Of a stretch of DNA of 64,000 nt, positions 1-8,480 are shown piece by piece. This DNA is from Poriferisodalis sp965221945 (lineage in GTDB: Bacteria; Actinomycetota; Acidimicrobiia; Acidimicrobiales; Poriferisodalaceae). The stretch's first letter is position 1, and every line of letters starts with the position of its first letter. The notes under the pieces are model-generated. The model was not told the DNA's origin, made no database searches, and was given only the letters and a program-made list of their open reading frames with translations. The DNA is taken from NCBI RefSeq assembly GCF_965221945.1, contig NZ_OZ244925.1, positions 3,410,001 to 3,474,000 on the forward strand, written 5' to 3'. Made by a program: the position numbers and the translations under genes.

Positions 1-419
1 CCTGTGCTGTAGAGCGCGTCGTCCGCGGCACCGTCGGCATCTCCAGTCGAGGACGCGTCATCGCCGTCCACGGAGGGGTGCAGCGGTCGCACCAGGCCGG
101 TGTCGGTCGCCAGCCGCACGAGTTCTGGGTCGAGCCCGGACTGCTGCACCAACTTGTCGAAGGTCAGGGTGTCACCGTGGCGTCCGCCCAGCGCAATCAG
201 CATCGGATCGTCGTGGCCGTCGCCGAGCCGTCGAATCTGCGCCAGCGAGAAGCCCGCCTCGGATAGGCGTCGGATCTCACCGAGCCGTCGCTCGTGACTC
301 TCGTCGTACTGTGCCACCCGTCCTTGGCGTGTGGGCGGATGCAGGACCCCGATCTTCTGGTAGTAGCGCACCGTGTCAACGCTCACCGCGTGCGCCGATG
401 CCAGCTCGGAGACCCGCAC
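1..419 (-). CDS. MerR-family transcriptional regulator (3' part outside window)
   Basis: The reverse strand reads from a GTG at 419 as VRVSELASAHAVSVDTVRYY, followed by QKIGVLHPP and a basic wing. This is the winged helix-turn-helix of MerR regulators at residues 1-70; the rest is a short effector/dimerisation region that runs off the window at about 139 residues. Family members bind a dyad between widely spaced -35 and -10 elements and twist it on effector binding. No effector-binding cysteines are visible, so the inducer is unknown. It is divergent from a TetR gene at 528, and the spacer carries a MerR-like operator. The start is chosen because the HTH begins immediately after it; no Shine-Dalgarno is evident, so translation may be leaderless. 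Confidence 0.8.
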   Translation of the reverse strand, partial: MRVSELASAHAVSVDTVRYYQKIGVLHPPTRQGRVAQYDESHERRLGEIRRLSEAGFSLAQIRRLGDGHDDPMLIALGGRHGDTLTFDKLVQQSGLDPELVRLATDTGLVRPLHPSVDGDDASSTGDADGAADDALYST

Positions 420-439
420 AGCCCCAGCGTAGACGCATT

Positions 440-480
440 GTGAGAGTGATGACTCCAAGAGTCCTCGCTTTGTCAATCCA
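440..480 (-). promoter_or_regulatory. Likely promoter/operator of the MerR gene
   Basis: On the reverse strand a TTGACA (476-471) is followed by the perfect dyad GACTC-ttg-GAGTC (463-451), just upstream of the MerR start. A dyad lying between the promoter elements is the classic arrangement for MerR autoregulation. The -10 element is unclear. Confidence 0.5.
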
Positions 481-527
481 TAGGACGTCCCACTATCGAA
501 CGGTCAGGCGCTCGCTAGGGTGACCCG

Positions 528-1130
528 ATGGCCGAACGGGCGCGTCTGAGCGCTGACGATTGGGTGAAGGCAGCTCTGGAAACACTGGTCGCCGACGGCA
601 TCGGTGCCGTGAAGGTCCTGCCACTGGCCAAGAAGCTCGGCGTCACCCGTGGCAGCTTCTACTGGCATTTCGAGAACCGCAAAGCCCTGCTGGCCCGGCT
701 TCTCGAGGTCTGGGAAGAGACCAACTCTGGGACGATCATCGCTGCCGCGACACTCGAGGGCGGCATCATCGAGCGCTACATCGCCTTGATGCGCTGCTGG
801 CTTTCCATGGAACGCTTCGACCCGCACCTCGAGGTGGCGGTGCGTCATTGGGGGCGCAGCAATCCTGAATTGTGGGAGCGCCTGCGGGCGGCCGACGAGC
901 GGCGGATCAAAGCGTTCGTGGCAATGCTGTCTCCCGAGGTTCCCGACCCGACGATGGCCCTGAACCGGGCTCGCACCATGTACTACCTGCAGATGGGCTG
1001 GTACGAGCTCGAGGTGGAGGTGCCCATGGAGACCAGGATCGAGTCCTGCACGTACTACTTCGAGATCTACGTGGGTCGCGCGCCAACTGCGCAGGAGCGG
1101 ACAGCGATTCTCACAGGACTGCATTCCTGA
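528..1130 (+). CDS. TetR/AcrR-family transcriptional regulator
   Basis: A 200-aa protein, the usual TetR size. Residues 10-55 form the helix-turn-helix (LPLAKKLGVTRGSFYWHF is the recognition helix region), followed by an all-helical ligand domain with no recognisable ligand signature. It probably represses itself or neighbours such as the MttB-like methyltransferase gene 135 bp downstream in the same direction; that link is inference from position. The ATG at 528 places the HTH at the usual distance from the N-terminus. Confidence 0.85.
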   Translation: MAERARLSADDWVKAALETLVADGIGAVKVLPLAKKLGVTRGSFYWHFENRKALLARLLEVWEETNSGTIIAAATLEGGIIERYIALMRCWLSMERFDPHLEVAVRHWGRSNPELWERLRAADERRIKAFVAMLSPEVPDPTMALNRARTMYYLQMGWYELEVEVPMETRIESCTYYFEIYVGRAPTAQERTAILTGLHS

Positions 1131-1265
1131 GATGCGCAGCCTTCCTTGACGCGTTCCATACAGGACCGTACGGTTTGAGATGGTGAGCTGTGCAATTCGG
1201 CTCACGACAGTGAGCGCCTCCACTGAGCGCTTCCACTCAGCGCTTACTCACAGTGGCGAGGCGAC

Positions 1266-2780
1266 ATGACGCGTCGAGGCCGTAGGCGACAGGACTCGGT
1301 CGCGGCTGCTGCGGCACCCCGGCAGCAGGCGCGCAACATTTTCAAGCCGCTGGAACTCATCAGCGCCGACGAAGTCGAGCGCATCCACAATGCATCACTG
1401 CGGGTGCTGTCGGAGATCGGCATGAACTTCCTGCTGCCTGAAGCGGTGGAGATCCTGCGCACGGCGGGCGCGACGTCCGATGATGGCGTGCGGGTCCGCT
1501 TCCCGCCCGAAATGGTCACCGAATCGGTGGCACTGGCGCCGTCGAGCTTCACGATGCATGCGCGCGACCCCGCCAACAGCGTCATCTTCGGCGACGACTG
1601 GGTCGTGTTCGGCATGGTTGGCAGCCCGCCGAACGTGTCGGACTTGGATCGTGGCCGGGTCACGGGCAACTACATCGACTACTGCAACATGTTGCGCTTG
1701 CAGGAGCAGCTGGATGCCGCCGACACCTGTACCGGCCACTCCGTCGAGCCGATCGATCTCGAAGTGCGCACCCGCCATCTGGACGCGGTCTCGGCCATGT
1801 ACACGCTGTCGACCAAGCCGGGCTTCTGCTACTCGCTGGGCCGGACCCGTGTCAGCGACGCCATCGAGATCGCTCGCATCGCCCGCGGCATCGACCATGA
1901 CACGCTGCTGCGAGAGCCGTCCATCCATACGGTCGTAAATGCAAACTCACCGCTCGTGTACGACAGGCCGATGCTCGAAGGAGCCATCGAGCTGGCCCGG
2001 CACGGCCAGCCGGTCGTGTACACGCCGTTCACGCTGGCGGGTGCGATGGCGCCGATCACGATTGCCGGAGCGCTCACCTTGCAGAATGCCGAGGCCCTGG
2101 CGGGCATCACGCTGGCGCAGTGCGTGAACCCGGGCGTGCCGGTGGTGTACGGCAGCTTCACTTCGAATGTCGACATGCGGTCAGGGGCGCCGGCGTTCGG
2201 CACGCCCGAGTACGTGAAGGCCACCATCATCAGCGGCCAGTTGGCGCGCCGCTACGGCCTGCCGCTGCGTGCCTCCAACGCGAACGCTTCCAACGCTCCC
2301 GATGCGCAGGCCACCTACGAGTCGCAGATGTCGCTGTGGGCATGCGTGATCGGCGGCATCAACTACGTGCTCCACGGCCTGGGCTGGCTCGAGGGCGGTC
2401 TGTGTGCCTCCTATGAGAAGGTGATCATCGACGCCGAGATGATCCAGATGCTGCGAGCGGTGCTGCGGCCCATCTCCATGGACGACGCTTCGCTCGCCAT
2501 CGACGCCATCGCCGAGGTCGGTCCGGCCAACCATTTCTTCGGCGCCGCCCACACGCTGGAGCGCTACGACACCGCTTTCTACGAGCCGATGCTGTCGGAC
2601 TGGCGCAACTTCGAGACGTGGTACGAGGACGGCGCGCTCGACGCCACCCAGCGTGCGAACCGCATCTGGAAGCAGCTACTCGCCGACTACGAAGAGCCCC
2701 CGATGGACGACGCCATCCGGGCCGAGCTCACCGACTTCGTCGAGCGCCGCCGAGCCGAAGGCGGCGTGGAGCCCCTCTAG
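1266..2780 (+). CDS. Trimethylamine methyltransferase family protein (MttB-like, non-pyrrolysine)
   Basis: 504 aa, a full-length COG5598/MttB-family TIM barrel. Such proteins demethylate quaternary amines (glycine betaine, proline betaine, carnitine in characterised non-Pyl members) and pass the methyl group to a corrinoid protein. There is no in-frame TAG, so it is not a pyrrolysine enzyme of the archaeal type. Conserved stretches such as GFCYSLGRTRVSD, VVYGSFTSNVDMRSG and YVLHGLGWLEGGL run across residues 190-390. No corrinoid protein or reactivating ferredoxin gene lies nearby, so the substrate and acceptor cannot be deduced. The basic N-terminal extension precedes ARNIFKPLELIS, where family similarity begins. 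Confidence 0.85.
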   Translation: MTRRGRRRQDSVAAAAAPRQQARNIFKPLELISADEVERIHNASLRVLSEIGMNFLLPEAVEILRTAGATSDDGVRVRFPPEMVTESVALAPSSFTMHARDPANSVIFGDDWVVFGMVGSPPNVSDLDRGRVTGNYIDYCNMLRLQEQLDAADTCTGHSVEPIDLEVRTRHLDAVSAMYTLSTKPGFCYSLGRTRVSDAIEIARIARGIDHDTLLREPSIHTVVNANSPLVYDRPMLEGAIELARHGQPVVYTPFTLAGAMAPITIAGALTLQNAEALAGITLAQCVNPGVPVVYGSFTSNVDMRSGAPAFGTPEYVKATIISGQLARRYGLPLRASNANASNAPDAQATYESQMSLWACVIGGINYVLHGLGWLEGGLCASYEKVIIDAEMIQMLRAVLRPISMDDASLAIDAIAEVGPANHFFGAAHTLERYDTAFYEPMLSDWRNFETWYEDGALDATQRANRIWKQLLADYEEPPMDDAIRAELTDFVERRRAEGGVEPL

Positions 2781-2787
2781 CGGAAGA

Positions 2788-4326
2788 TCAGTTGATCAGC
2801 TTCTCCATGCCTTCCCAGTAGGGGGCACGGAGCTTGAACTTCTGCAGCTTGCCGGTGGCCGTGCGGGCCAATTCCTTGCGGAATTCGACGCTGGTGGGGC
2901 ACTTGAAGTGCGACATCCGGTCGCGGCAGAAATCGATGAGCTCGCGCTCGGTCGCTGTGTCAACTGCAGCGTCGATCACCACGAGCGCTTTGATGGTCTC
3001 GCCCCACTTCTCGTCGGGCACGCCGATCACGGCCACTTCGGTGACCGCCGGATGGTTGAACAGCACGTCCTCCACCTCGATGGAGGACACGTTCTCGCCG
3101 CCGGTGATGATCACGTCCTTCTTGCGGTCCGAGATGGTGACGTGGTGCTCTCGGTCCATCGTGCCGCCGTCACCGGTGTGGAACCAGCCGTCGGTGATGG
3201 CTTCGGCGGTTGCCACGGGCTGCTCCCAATAGCCCTCGAGCACGACGTTTGCCCGAGCCAGGATCTCGCCCTGGTTGTCGACGTCGATCTTGACCCCGAT
3301 CGCCGGGGCGCCCGCCCGGCTCAGCTTGCGGGCCTTCTCGTCGGGATCGAAGTCGTCCCATTCGTGCCGGCAGCGGTTCATGGTCAGCAGCGGCGCCGTC
3401 TCGGTCAGGCCGTAGATCTGGATGAACTCCCAGCCCAGCTCGGTCTCCATCCGGGCGATGGTGCGCGTGGGGGGCGGGGCGCCCGCTACCACCATCCGTA
3501 CGCGTCCGCTGCCGGGGATCTCGCCTTCCCAGTCGGCCGCGGCATCGAGAACTGCGGCCACCACCGCCGGCGCGCCGCACAGGAGCGTGACGCCGTGCTG
3601 TTCGATGCGGCGCAGGATCTCGGGGCCGCGCACCTCGCGCTGCACGACGTGCTTGCCGCCCATGCCGGTCACGGCGTAGGGCATGCCCCAGCCGTTGCAG
3701 TGGAACATCGGCAGCGTGTGCAGGTACACGTCACGGTCGCTGACGCTCGAGTGCCAGCCGAACGTCGTGGCGTTCACCCACAGCGCCCGGTGCGTCTGCT
3801 GCACGCCCTTGGGGCGAGCGGTGGTGCCGGAGGTGTAGTTGATCGTTGCGGTGATGTCCTCGTCGGGCGTCCAGGGAGCCGGCTCGACCCCAGTCGCGTA
3901 CATCTGGTCGTCGGCGTCGGTGCCCATCACGACGAAGTGCTCGATGTCGATGTCCTTGCAGGTGTCCTCCATTGAGGGGTCCACCAGCAGCATCGTGGCG
4001 CCGCAGTGATCGACGATGTAGCTGATCTCGTCGTGGCTGAGGCGGAAGTTGATCGGCACGAAGATACGGCCGTAGCCCGACACGCCATAGAACGACGTCA
4101 TGAGCCGTCCGGCGTTCTGGGACACCATCGCGACCCGCTCGCCGTACTCGATGCCGAGCTGGTCCAGCTTGGCAGCCTGGGCGCGCACCAGCTCGCCGAA
4201 CTGTGCGTAGGTGATCTCGCCGAGCCCGCCGCCGGGCGCTTCGGGCTCGTCGGCCAGCGCCACCCGGTCCGGGTAGACGTTCTCGGCCCGGTACAGGAAG
4301 TCGGAAACAGTAAACGGAACCTTCAT
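2788..4326 (-). CDS. Acyl-CoA synthetase / fatty-acid-CoA ligase (AMP-forming)
   Basis: 512 aa, ANL superfamily. The phosphate-binding loop is YTSGTTARPKGV (residues ~165-176) with Ala where Gly is usual; the adenylate motif GLTETAP and the hinge GWFHTGDGG are intact. The C-terminal RTATGKLQKFKLR carries the acyl-adenylation lysine. It activates a carboxylic acid to its CoA thioester through an acyl-AMP; the chain type cannot be read from sequence. It converges tail-to-tail with the MttB-like gene, 7 bp apart. The ATG at 4326 gives the normal N-terminus (TVSDFLYRAENVYPDRVAL). Confidence 0.9.
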   Translation of the reverse strand: MKVPFTVSDFLYRAENVYPDRVALADEPEAPGGGLGEITYAQFGELVRAQAAKLDQLGIEYGERVAMVSQNAGRLMTSFYGVSGYGRIFVPINFRLSHDEISYIVDHCGATMLLVDPSMEDTCKDIDIEHFVVMGTDADDQMYATGVEPAPWTPDEDITATINYTSGTTARPKGVQQTHRALWVNATTFGWHSSVSDRDVYLHTLPMFHCNGWGMPYAVTGMGGKHVVQREVRGPEILRRIEQHGVTLLCGAPAVVAAVLDAAADWEGEIPGSGRVRMVVAGAPPPTRTIARMETELGWEFIQIYGLTETAPLLTMNRCRHEWDDFDPDEKARKLSRAGAPAIGVKIDVDNQGEILARANVVLEGYWEQPVATAEAITDGWFHTGDGGTMDREHHVTISDRKKDVIITGGENVSSIEVEDVLFNHPAVTEVAVIGVPDEKWGETIKALVVIDAAVDTATERELIDFCRDRMSHFKCPTSVEFRKELARTATGKLQKFKLRAPYWEGMEKLIN

Positions 4327-4458
4327 GGTGTCTCTACCGATCTGATGTCTGCTGTGTCATCCGTCCACAAGCAGGCTCGCCCGAGGGTGAACCCGCGCCA
4401 ACTCTAGAGCGGGCTGTGGCGGCGGTGCCCTGGCTGGCTGCCTCGTAGGGTCGCGCCC

Positions 4459-5376
4459 ATGGAGGCATCGCCGGGAGCCCTGCCCGCCGGGGGACAGTTC
4501 GATGTTCATCTGATCGACGGCACCTATGAGCTGTTCCGGCATTTCTTCGCGGTGCCCCGCCGCACGTCGGCCGATGGCAGCGAAGTCGGGGCGCTGCGGG
4601 GGGTACTCGGCAACATCGTCATGCTGCTGGAGCACGGCGCCACCCATGTAGCAGTGGCGACGGACCACGTCGTGGAGTCGTTCCGCAACGCCCTGTGGCC
4701 CGGCTACAAGGACGGTTCGGGCATCGAGCCGGATCTGCTGGCGCAGTTCCATCCCACCGAGGGAGCGCTGCGCCTGCTGGGCGTTGCTGTGTGGCCGATG
4801 ATCGAATTCGAAGCCGATGACGCCATGGCGGCGGGTGCCGCGATGGCCGCAGACGACGACCGCGTCCGGCAAGTGTTCATCTGCACGCCCGACAAGGACC
4901 TGGGTCAGTGCGTCGGGGGCAGGATCGTCCAGTGGGATCGCCGCGCCGATGAGGTCATTGACGCGACCGCCGTCGAAGCGAAGTTCGGCGTCAGCCCCGG
5001 GTCGATCCCTGATTACTTGGGCTTGGTGGGCGACAGCGTCGACGGCTTTCCGGGCCTGCGCGGCTGGGGCGCGAAGTCGACATCGGTGATGCTGTCGCAC
5101 TACGGCCACATCGAGGAAATTCCGGACTCGCACACCGACTGGGTGCCCAAGGTCCGAGGCGCCGCCGGCCTTGCGGCAACGCTTGCTGCCGAGCGTGATC
5201 TGGCCCTGCTGTTCCGCCGCATCGCCACCGTCCGCACGGATGCACCGGTGTCAGAAAGCGTGGACGAGCTGGCGTGGCGCGGCCCGCACCGCGGTTTCGA
5301 AAACCTCTGCGAGCAGATCGGCGCCGGGGCACTCTTCGACCGCGTGATGAATCTCGCGGCGTACCGCACCGACTGA
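4459..5376 (+). CDS. 5'-3' exonuclease (PolI exonuclease / FEN-like domain)
   Basis: 305 aa resembling the 5'-nuclease domain of DNA polymerase I without a polymerase part. Metal-binding acidic residues are recognisable in LIDGTYELFRHFF (residues 19-31), FEADDAMAAG (~116-125) and TPDKDLGQC (~139-147). The helix-hairpin-helix segment follows as LVGDSVDGFPGLRGWGAKS. The last ~80 residues are less conserved. Likely roles are RNA-primer or flap removal in replication or repair. It is a single gene with no operon partner. Confidence 0.85.
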   Translation: MEASPGALPAGGQFDVHLIDGTYELFRHFFAVPRRTSADGSEVGALRGVLGNIVMLLEHGATHVAVATDHVVESFRNALWPGYKDGSGIEPDLLAQFHPTEGALRLLGVAVWPMIEFEADDAMAAGAAMAADDDRVRQVFICTPDKDLGQCVGGRIVQWDRRADEVIDATAVEAKFGVSPGSIPDYLGLVGDSVDGFPGLRGWGAKSTSVMLSHYGHIEEIPDSHTDWVPKVRGAAGLAATLAAERDLALLFRRIATVRTDAPVSESVDELAWRGPHRGFENLCEQIGAGALFDRVMNLAAYRTD

Positions 5377-5529
5377 ATTGAGACCGTGACCTAGAGCGTT
5401 AGCGGATTGGCGGCGATGTACGCCAGCCCCGTCTGGCTCAACTGTGTGCAGAAATGCCGCCACAGACGGCAAATTTGCGCAGAGAGCGTGACAGTCGTTT
5501 CCCGAGCAGCGAACTATCCGGGCGGGCTC

Positions 5530-5889
5530 TCAGGCCGGCTGGTTCAGCTCGATCATGTTGCCGGCCGGGTCGAAGAAGAACGTCTGGCGAGCGGTGGTTC
5601 CAGGCAGTGGCACAGGGTCCTTGACCCTCACGCCCGCCTCGCGCAGCTCTGTCACGGTGGCGTCGATGTCGTCCACCTTGAACGCCCAGTGCTGGCCCTT
5701 CGGCGGCACCCAGTCGGGCACCTCGATGAGGTGCACCTCGCCGCGGCCGGGAGTCTGCAGCCACCGCCCGTTGAAGCCGAAGTCCGGCCGATCCAGCTGC
5801 TTCATGCCCAAGATGTCGGTGTAGAACGGCGCCGCGGCCTCCACGTCGGCACAGTTGATCGAAACGTGATGAACAGGCCCCAGTTCCAT
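5530..5889 (-). CDS. VOC-family (glyoxalase/bleomycin resistance fold) protein
   Basis: 119 aa, one vicinal-oxygen-chelate domain. GPVHHVSINCADVEAAAPFY is the typical first strand-helix with a metal-ligand His, and the C-terminal FFFDPAGNMIELNQP carries the usual Glu ligand. Members include glyoxalase I, dioxygenases and epimerases; the substrate is unknown. It stands alone in the antisense direction between the exonuclease gene and the toxin-antitoxin pair. The 153 bp between it and the exonuclease stop hold no recognisable gene. Confidence 0.85.
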   Translation of the reverse strand: MELGPVHHVSINCADVEAAAPFYTDILGMKQLDRPDFGFNGRWLQTPGRGEVHLIEVPDWVPPKGQHWAFKVDDIDATVTELREAGVRVKDPVPLPGTTARQTFFFDPAGNMIELNQPA

Positions 5890-6000
5890 GCCCGCAGCTT
5901 AGGCCCACTCCCGACATCCACGTCTGCTGACCGCGCGGCCCGTCCGGTTCGACTGTTGTCATGGCGGCGTCTACGTCGAGCCGTTCGGCGGGCTTCGCTT

Positions 6001-6029
6001 ATGCCATAGAAATGCTATGTTCATGGCAT
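6001..6029. promoter_or_regulatory. Inverted repeat overlapping the antitoxin start codon (putative autoregulatory operator)
   Basis: ATGCCAT (6001-6007) and ATGGCAT (6023-6029) form a perfect 7-bp inverted repeat with a 15-nt spacer. The antitoxin ATG (6028-6030) begins inside the right arm. Ribbon-helix-helix antitoxins normally repress their own promoter through such dyads. Confidence 0.5.
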
Positions 6030-6303
6030 GCGGCAGCGAGTAAGCACTACCGTCGATGGTGCCCTTCTTGACCAAGCTCGCGGGCTCCAAGCCTGGGACA
6101 GTGATGCAGCGATGATGGACGCGGCCCTCAAAGCGCTGACCGACCGTCACCGGCAGGCCGAGATCGACGCGGAGTACGAGGTGTACGACCGTATTCCCCT
6201 GAATACGCCGGACGAGTGGGGCGACTTGGAATCTTTCATCACGGCGAAGTGGGGAGACCCGCCCCGTCGCGAGAAACTTGACATCGACAAGTCCACGCCG
6301 TGA
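6028..6303 (+). CDS. MazE/VapB-type antitoxin
   Basis: 91 aa. The N-terminus MRQRVSTTVDGALLDQARGL fits a ribbon-helix-helix DNA-binding domain, and the acidic C-terminal half (YEVYDRIPLNTPDEWGDLE) would wrap the toxin. It overlaps the downstream MazF-type gene by 4 bp (GTGA), so the two are translationally coupled. It would neutralise the toxin and, with it, repress the operon through the dyad at its own start codon. Confidence 0.75.
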   Translation: MRQRVSTTVDGALLDQARGLQAWDSDAAMMDAALKALTDRHRQAEIDAEYEVYDRIPLNTPDEWGDLESFITAKWGDPPRREKLDIDKSTP

Positions 6304-6629
6304 CTGTTGTTCGTCCTCAGTGGGGCGAGGTCTGGTGGCTCGAATCGCCCCACATCGGACGCCGGCCGGTCGTAGTGCTCTTGCGTGATTCAGCATTGGA
6401 ACGCCTCGCTACGGCAGTTGTTGCGCCGTGTACGACATCGATCCGAGGTTTGTCCAGCGAAGTCGTGCTCGAGCCCGGAGATGATCCGGTACCGAAGGTG
6501 TCAGCGGTCAATCTGGATTCAATCGAAGGCACTCCCCAAGCACATCTCGTGGAACGCTTGGGCCGCCTCAGCGACGAGCGCATGCGCCAGATCTGCACGG
6601 CTCTGGAAGTCGCTGTCGCCTGCTCCTGA
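6300..6629 (+). CDS. MazF/PemK-type endoribonuclease toxin
   Basis: 109 aa. PQWGEVWWLESPHIGRRPVVVL is the beta-strand/loop signature of MazF, with the basic loop residue (Arg) before PVVV. VAPCTTSIRGLSSEVVLEP carries the conserved Thr and the next strand, and SAVNLDSI the third conserved block. MazF toxins cut mRNA at short sequence motifs and arrest growth until antitoxin is renewed. It starts with GTG overlapping the antitoxin stop. Both genes look intact. Confidence 0.85.
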   Translation: MTVVRPQWGEVWWLESPHIGRRPVVVLLRDSALERLATAVVAPCTTSIRGLSSEVVLEPGDDPVPKVSAVNLDSIEGTPQAHLVERLGRLSDERMRQICTALEVAVACS

Positions 6630-6677
6630 AGTCGCACCAGCGGCGAGGGAGCGGCTTGCTCTCGTAGGCTCTGCCAG

Positions 6678-8234
6678 ATGTCTGAGCCGACCATGGCCGA
6701 GCGGCTGGAAGAGCTGGCCCGCCGTCGCGACGAGGCGCTGAACGCCGGCACCGAGCGCGCCATCCAGCGGCAGCACGACAAGGGCAAGATGCTGGCCCGT
6801 GAGCGCATCGAGTACCTCTTCGACCAGGGCACCTTCCACGAGCTCGACATGCTCGCCCGCCACCGGGCCCACGACGTCGGCCTCGAAGAGCGCCCCTACA
6901 CCGACGGCATCATCACCGGCTGGGGCAACATCAACGGCCGCAAGGTCTTCGTTGCCAGCCAGGACTTCACCGTCTTCGGCGGCGCCCTCGGCGAGGTGTA
7001 CGCCGAGAAGACCCACAAGGTCATGGACCTTGCCGAATCGGTCGGCGCTCCCATCATCGGCCTGAACGACGGGGCGGGCGCCCGCATCCAGGAAGGCGTG
7101 GTCTCCCTCGCCGGCTACGGCGGCATTTTCCGCCGCAACGTGCTGGCCTCGGGCGTGATCCCGCAGATCAGCGTGATCATGGGACCATGCGCCGGCGGCG
7201 CCGTCTACTCGCCCGCCATGACCGACTTCATCTTCATGGTGCGCGACTCCAGCCACATGTTCATCACCGGACCCGACGTGGTCAAGACCGTCACCGGCGA
7301 GGACGTCACCCTCGAAGAGCTCGGCGGCGCCGGCTCCCACAGCACCAAGTCGGGCGTCGCGACGTTCGTGGCCGCCGACGAGAAGGAAGTGCTCGACGAC
7401 GTGCGCTACCTGCTGTCGTTCCTGCCGTCAAACAACCTGGATGCGCCGCCCACCGTCGAGCCCACTGACGAAGCCGACCGCTTGTGCTCGGAGCTGCGCG
7501 ACCTCATGCCGCAGAACTCCAACGTGCCCTACGACATGAAGCAGATCATTGCCGACGTCGTCGACGACGGCGAGTTCTTCGAGTACCACGCCGCGTGGGC
7601 CGGCTCGATCGTGTGCGGTTTCGCTCGGCTCAATGGCCGTTCGATCGGCGTCGTCGGCAATCAGCCGATGGTGATGGCCGGCGTGCTCGACATCGAGTCC
7701 TCGGAGAAGGCCGCCCGCTTTGTGCGCTTCTGCGATGCCTTCAATATCCCGCTGCTCACGTTCGTGGACGTGCCCGGCTTCCTGCCCGGCGTCGACCAGG
7801 AGCACGGCGGCATCATCCGGCACGGCGCCAAGCTGCTGTACGCCTACTGCGAGGCGACCGTGCCGCGGGTGCAGGTCATCACCCGCAAGGCCTACGGCGG
7901 CGCGTACGTGGTCATGGATTCCAAGTCGGTGGGCTGCGACGTCAGCTTCGCTTGGCCCACCGCCGAGCTGGCCGTGATGGGCCCGCAGGGAGCGGTGGAG
8001 ATCCTCCACCGGCGCGAGCTGCAGCAGGCGGCCGACCCGGACGCCCGCAAGGCAGCGCTGGCCGAGGAATACAGCCGCAAGTACGCCAACCCCTACATCG
8101 CAGCCGAGCGCGGCATCATCGATGCGGTCATCGATCCCGCGGAGACCCGTCAGAAGGTCATTTCCGCATACGACATGATCGGTGCCAAGCGCGAGGAACT
8201 GCCGCGCCGCAAGCACGGCAACATCCCACTGTGA
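6678..8234 (+). CDS. pccB: Acyl-CoA (propionyl-CoA type) carboxylase, beta / carboxyltransferase subunit
   Basis: 518 aa, the usual length. The carboxyltransferase N-domain has GLNDGAGARIQEGV and the oxyanion-hole loop GPCAGGAVYSPA. The C-domain has VDVPGFLPGVDQEHGGIIRHGAK and RKAYGGAYVVM. It transfers a carboxyl group from carboxybiotin to propionyl-CoA and/or acetyl-CoA, feeding methylmalonyl-CoA metabolism or fatty-acid synthesis. The biotin-carrying alpha subunit is not in this window. An epsilon subunit gene follows after 7 bp. The ethylmalonyl-CoA mutase at 13-15 kb could share the pathway. Confidence 0.92.
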   Translation: MSEPTMAERLEELARRRDEALNAGTERAIQRQHDKGKMLARERIEYLFDQGTFHELDMLARHRAHDVGLEERPYTDGIITGWGNINGRKVFVASQDFTVFGGALGEVYAEKTHKVMDLAESVGAPIIGLNDGAGARIQEGVVSLAGYGGIFRRNVLASGVIPQISVIMGPCAGGAVYSPAMTDFIFMVRDSSHMFITGPDVVKTVTGEDVTLEELGGAGSHSTKSGVATFVAADEKEVLDDVRYLLSFLPSNNLDAPPTVEPTDEADRLCSELRDLMPQNSNVPYDMKQIIADVVDDGEFFEYHAAWAGSIVCGFARLNGRSIGVVGNQPMVMAGVLDIESSEKAARFVRFCDAFNIPLLTFVDVPGFLPGVDQEHGGIIRHGAKLLYAYCEATVPRVQVITRKAYGGAYVVMDSKSVGCDVSFAWPTAELAVMGPQGAVEILHRRELQQAADPDARKAALAEEYSRKYANPYIAAERGIIDAVIDPAETRQKVISAYDMIGAKREELPRRKHGNIPL

Positions 8235-8241
8235 GCGACGG

Positions 8242-8448
8242 GTGACAGGTTCCGTCATCAGCGCATCGCATGTGGCCATCACACCCACGGCGAGCGCGGA
8301 GGAAGCCGCCGCCATTGTCGCCGCGCTCGAGCTGCTGTGGCCCCGTCCCGCCCCGGCTCCAGCGCACGCAGGCCCGCCCAGCAAGTGGCGCTTCAGCGGC
8401 CGCCCTTGGCAGGTCCCCGCCCGTTGGCCCGCCGCCCGCTACCGCTAA
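8242..8448 (+). CDS. Acyl-CoA carboxylase epsilon subunit
   Basis: 68 aa from a GTG at 8242. It has an N-terminal helix (SAEEAAAIVAALELLW), a Pro/Ala linker, and the C-terminal block SKWRFSGRPW rich in Trp and Arg. Small proteins of this pattern downstream of carboxyltransferase genes are the epsilon subunits of actinobacterial acyl-CoA carboxylases and help join alpha to beta. The identification rests on position and the Trp/Arg tail, as sequence conservation in this family is low. Confidence 0.7.
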   Translation: MTGSVISASHVAITPTASAEEAAAIVAALELLWPRPAPAPAHAGPPSKWRFSGRPWQVPARWPAARYR

Positions 8449-8452
8449 GGTT

Positions 8453-8473
8453 TATTTTTTTGGCGCACAAAAG
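8453..8473 (+). repeat. Left copy of ~21-bp direct repeat bordering the AlbA_2 island
   Basis: TATTTTT-N7-ACAAAAG. The same pattern with an identical 7-nt spacer length occurs at 11773-11793 in the same orientation. The two copies flank the IS plus the AlbA_2 gene and match at 17 of 21 positions. Confidence 0.5.
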
Positions 8474-8480
8474 TAAAATT
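8473..8480. repeat. Left target-site duplication of the IS (GTAAAATT)
   Basis: GTAAAATT here and at 9831-9838 directly abuts both ends of the element. Eight bp is the duplication length expected for ISL3-family insertions. Confidence 0.85.

Noticed and set aside
504..1223. Long reverse-strand open frame opposite the TetR gene
   Set aside because: Shadow of the TetR gene caused by high GC; no recognisable domain.
2653..3975. 440-residue forward frame opposite the acyl-CoA ligase
   Set aside because: Antisense shadow; the ligase on the other strand has all its catalytic motifs.
8451..8470. Terminator of the carboxylase genes at the T-rich run
   Set aside because: No stable GC hairpin directly precedes the T-run; the hairpin found follows it.
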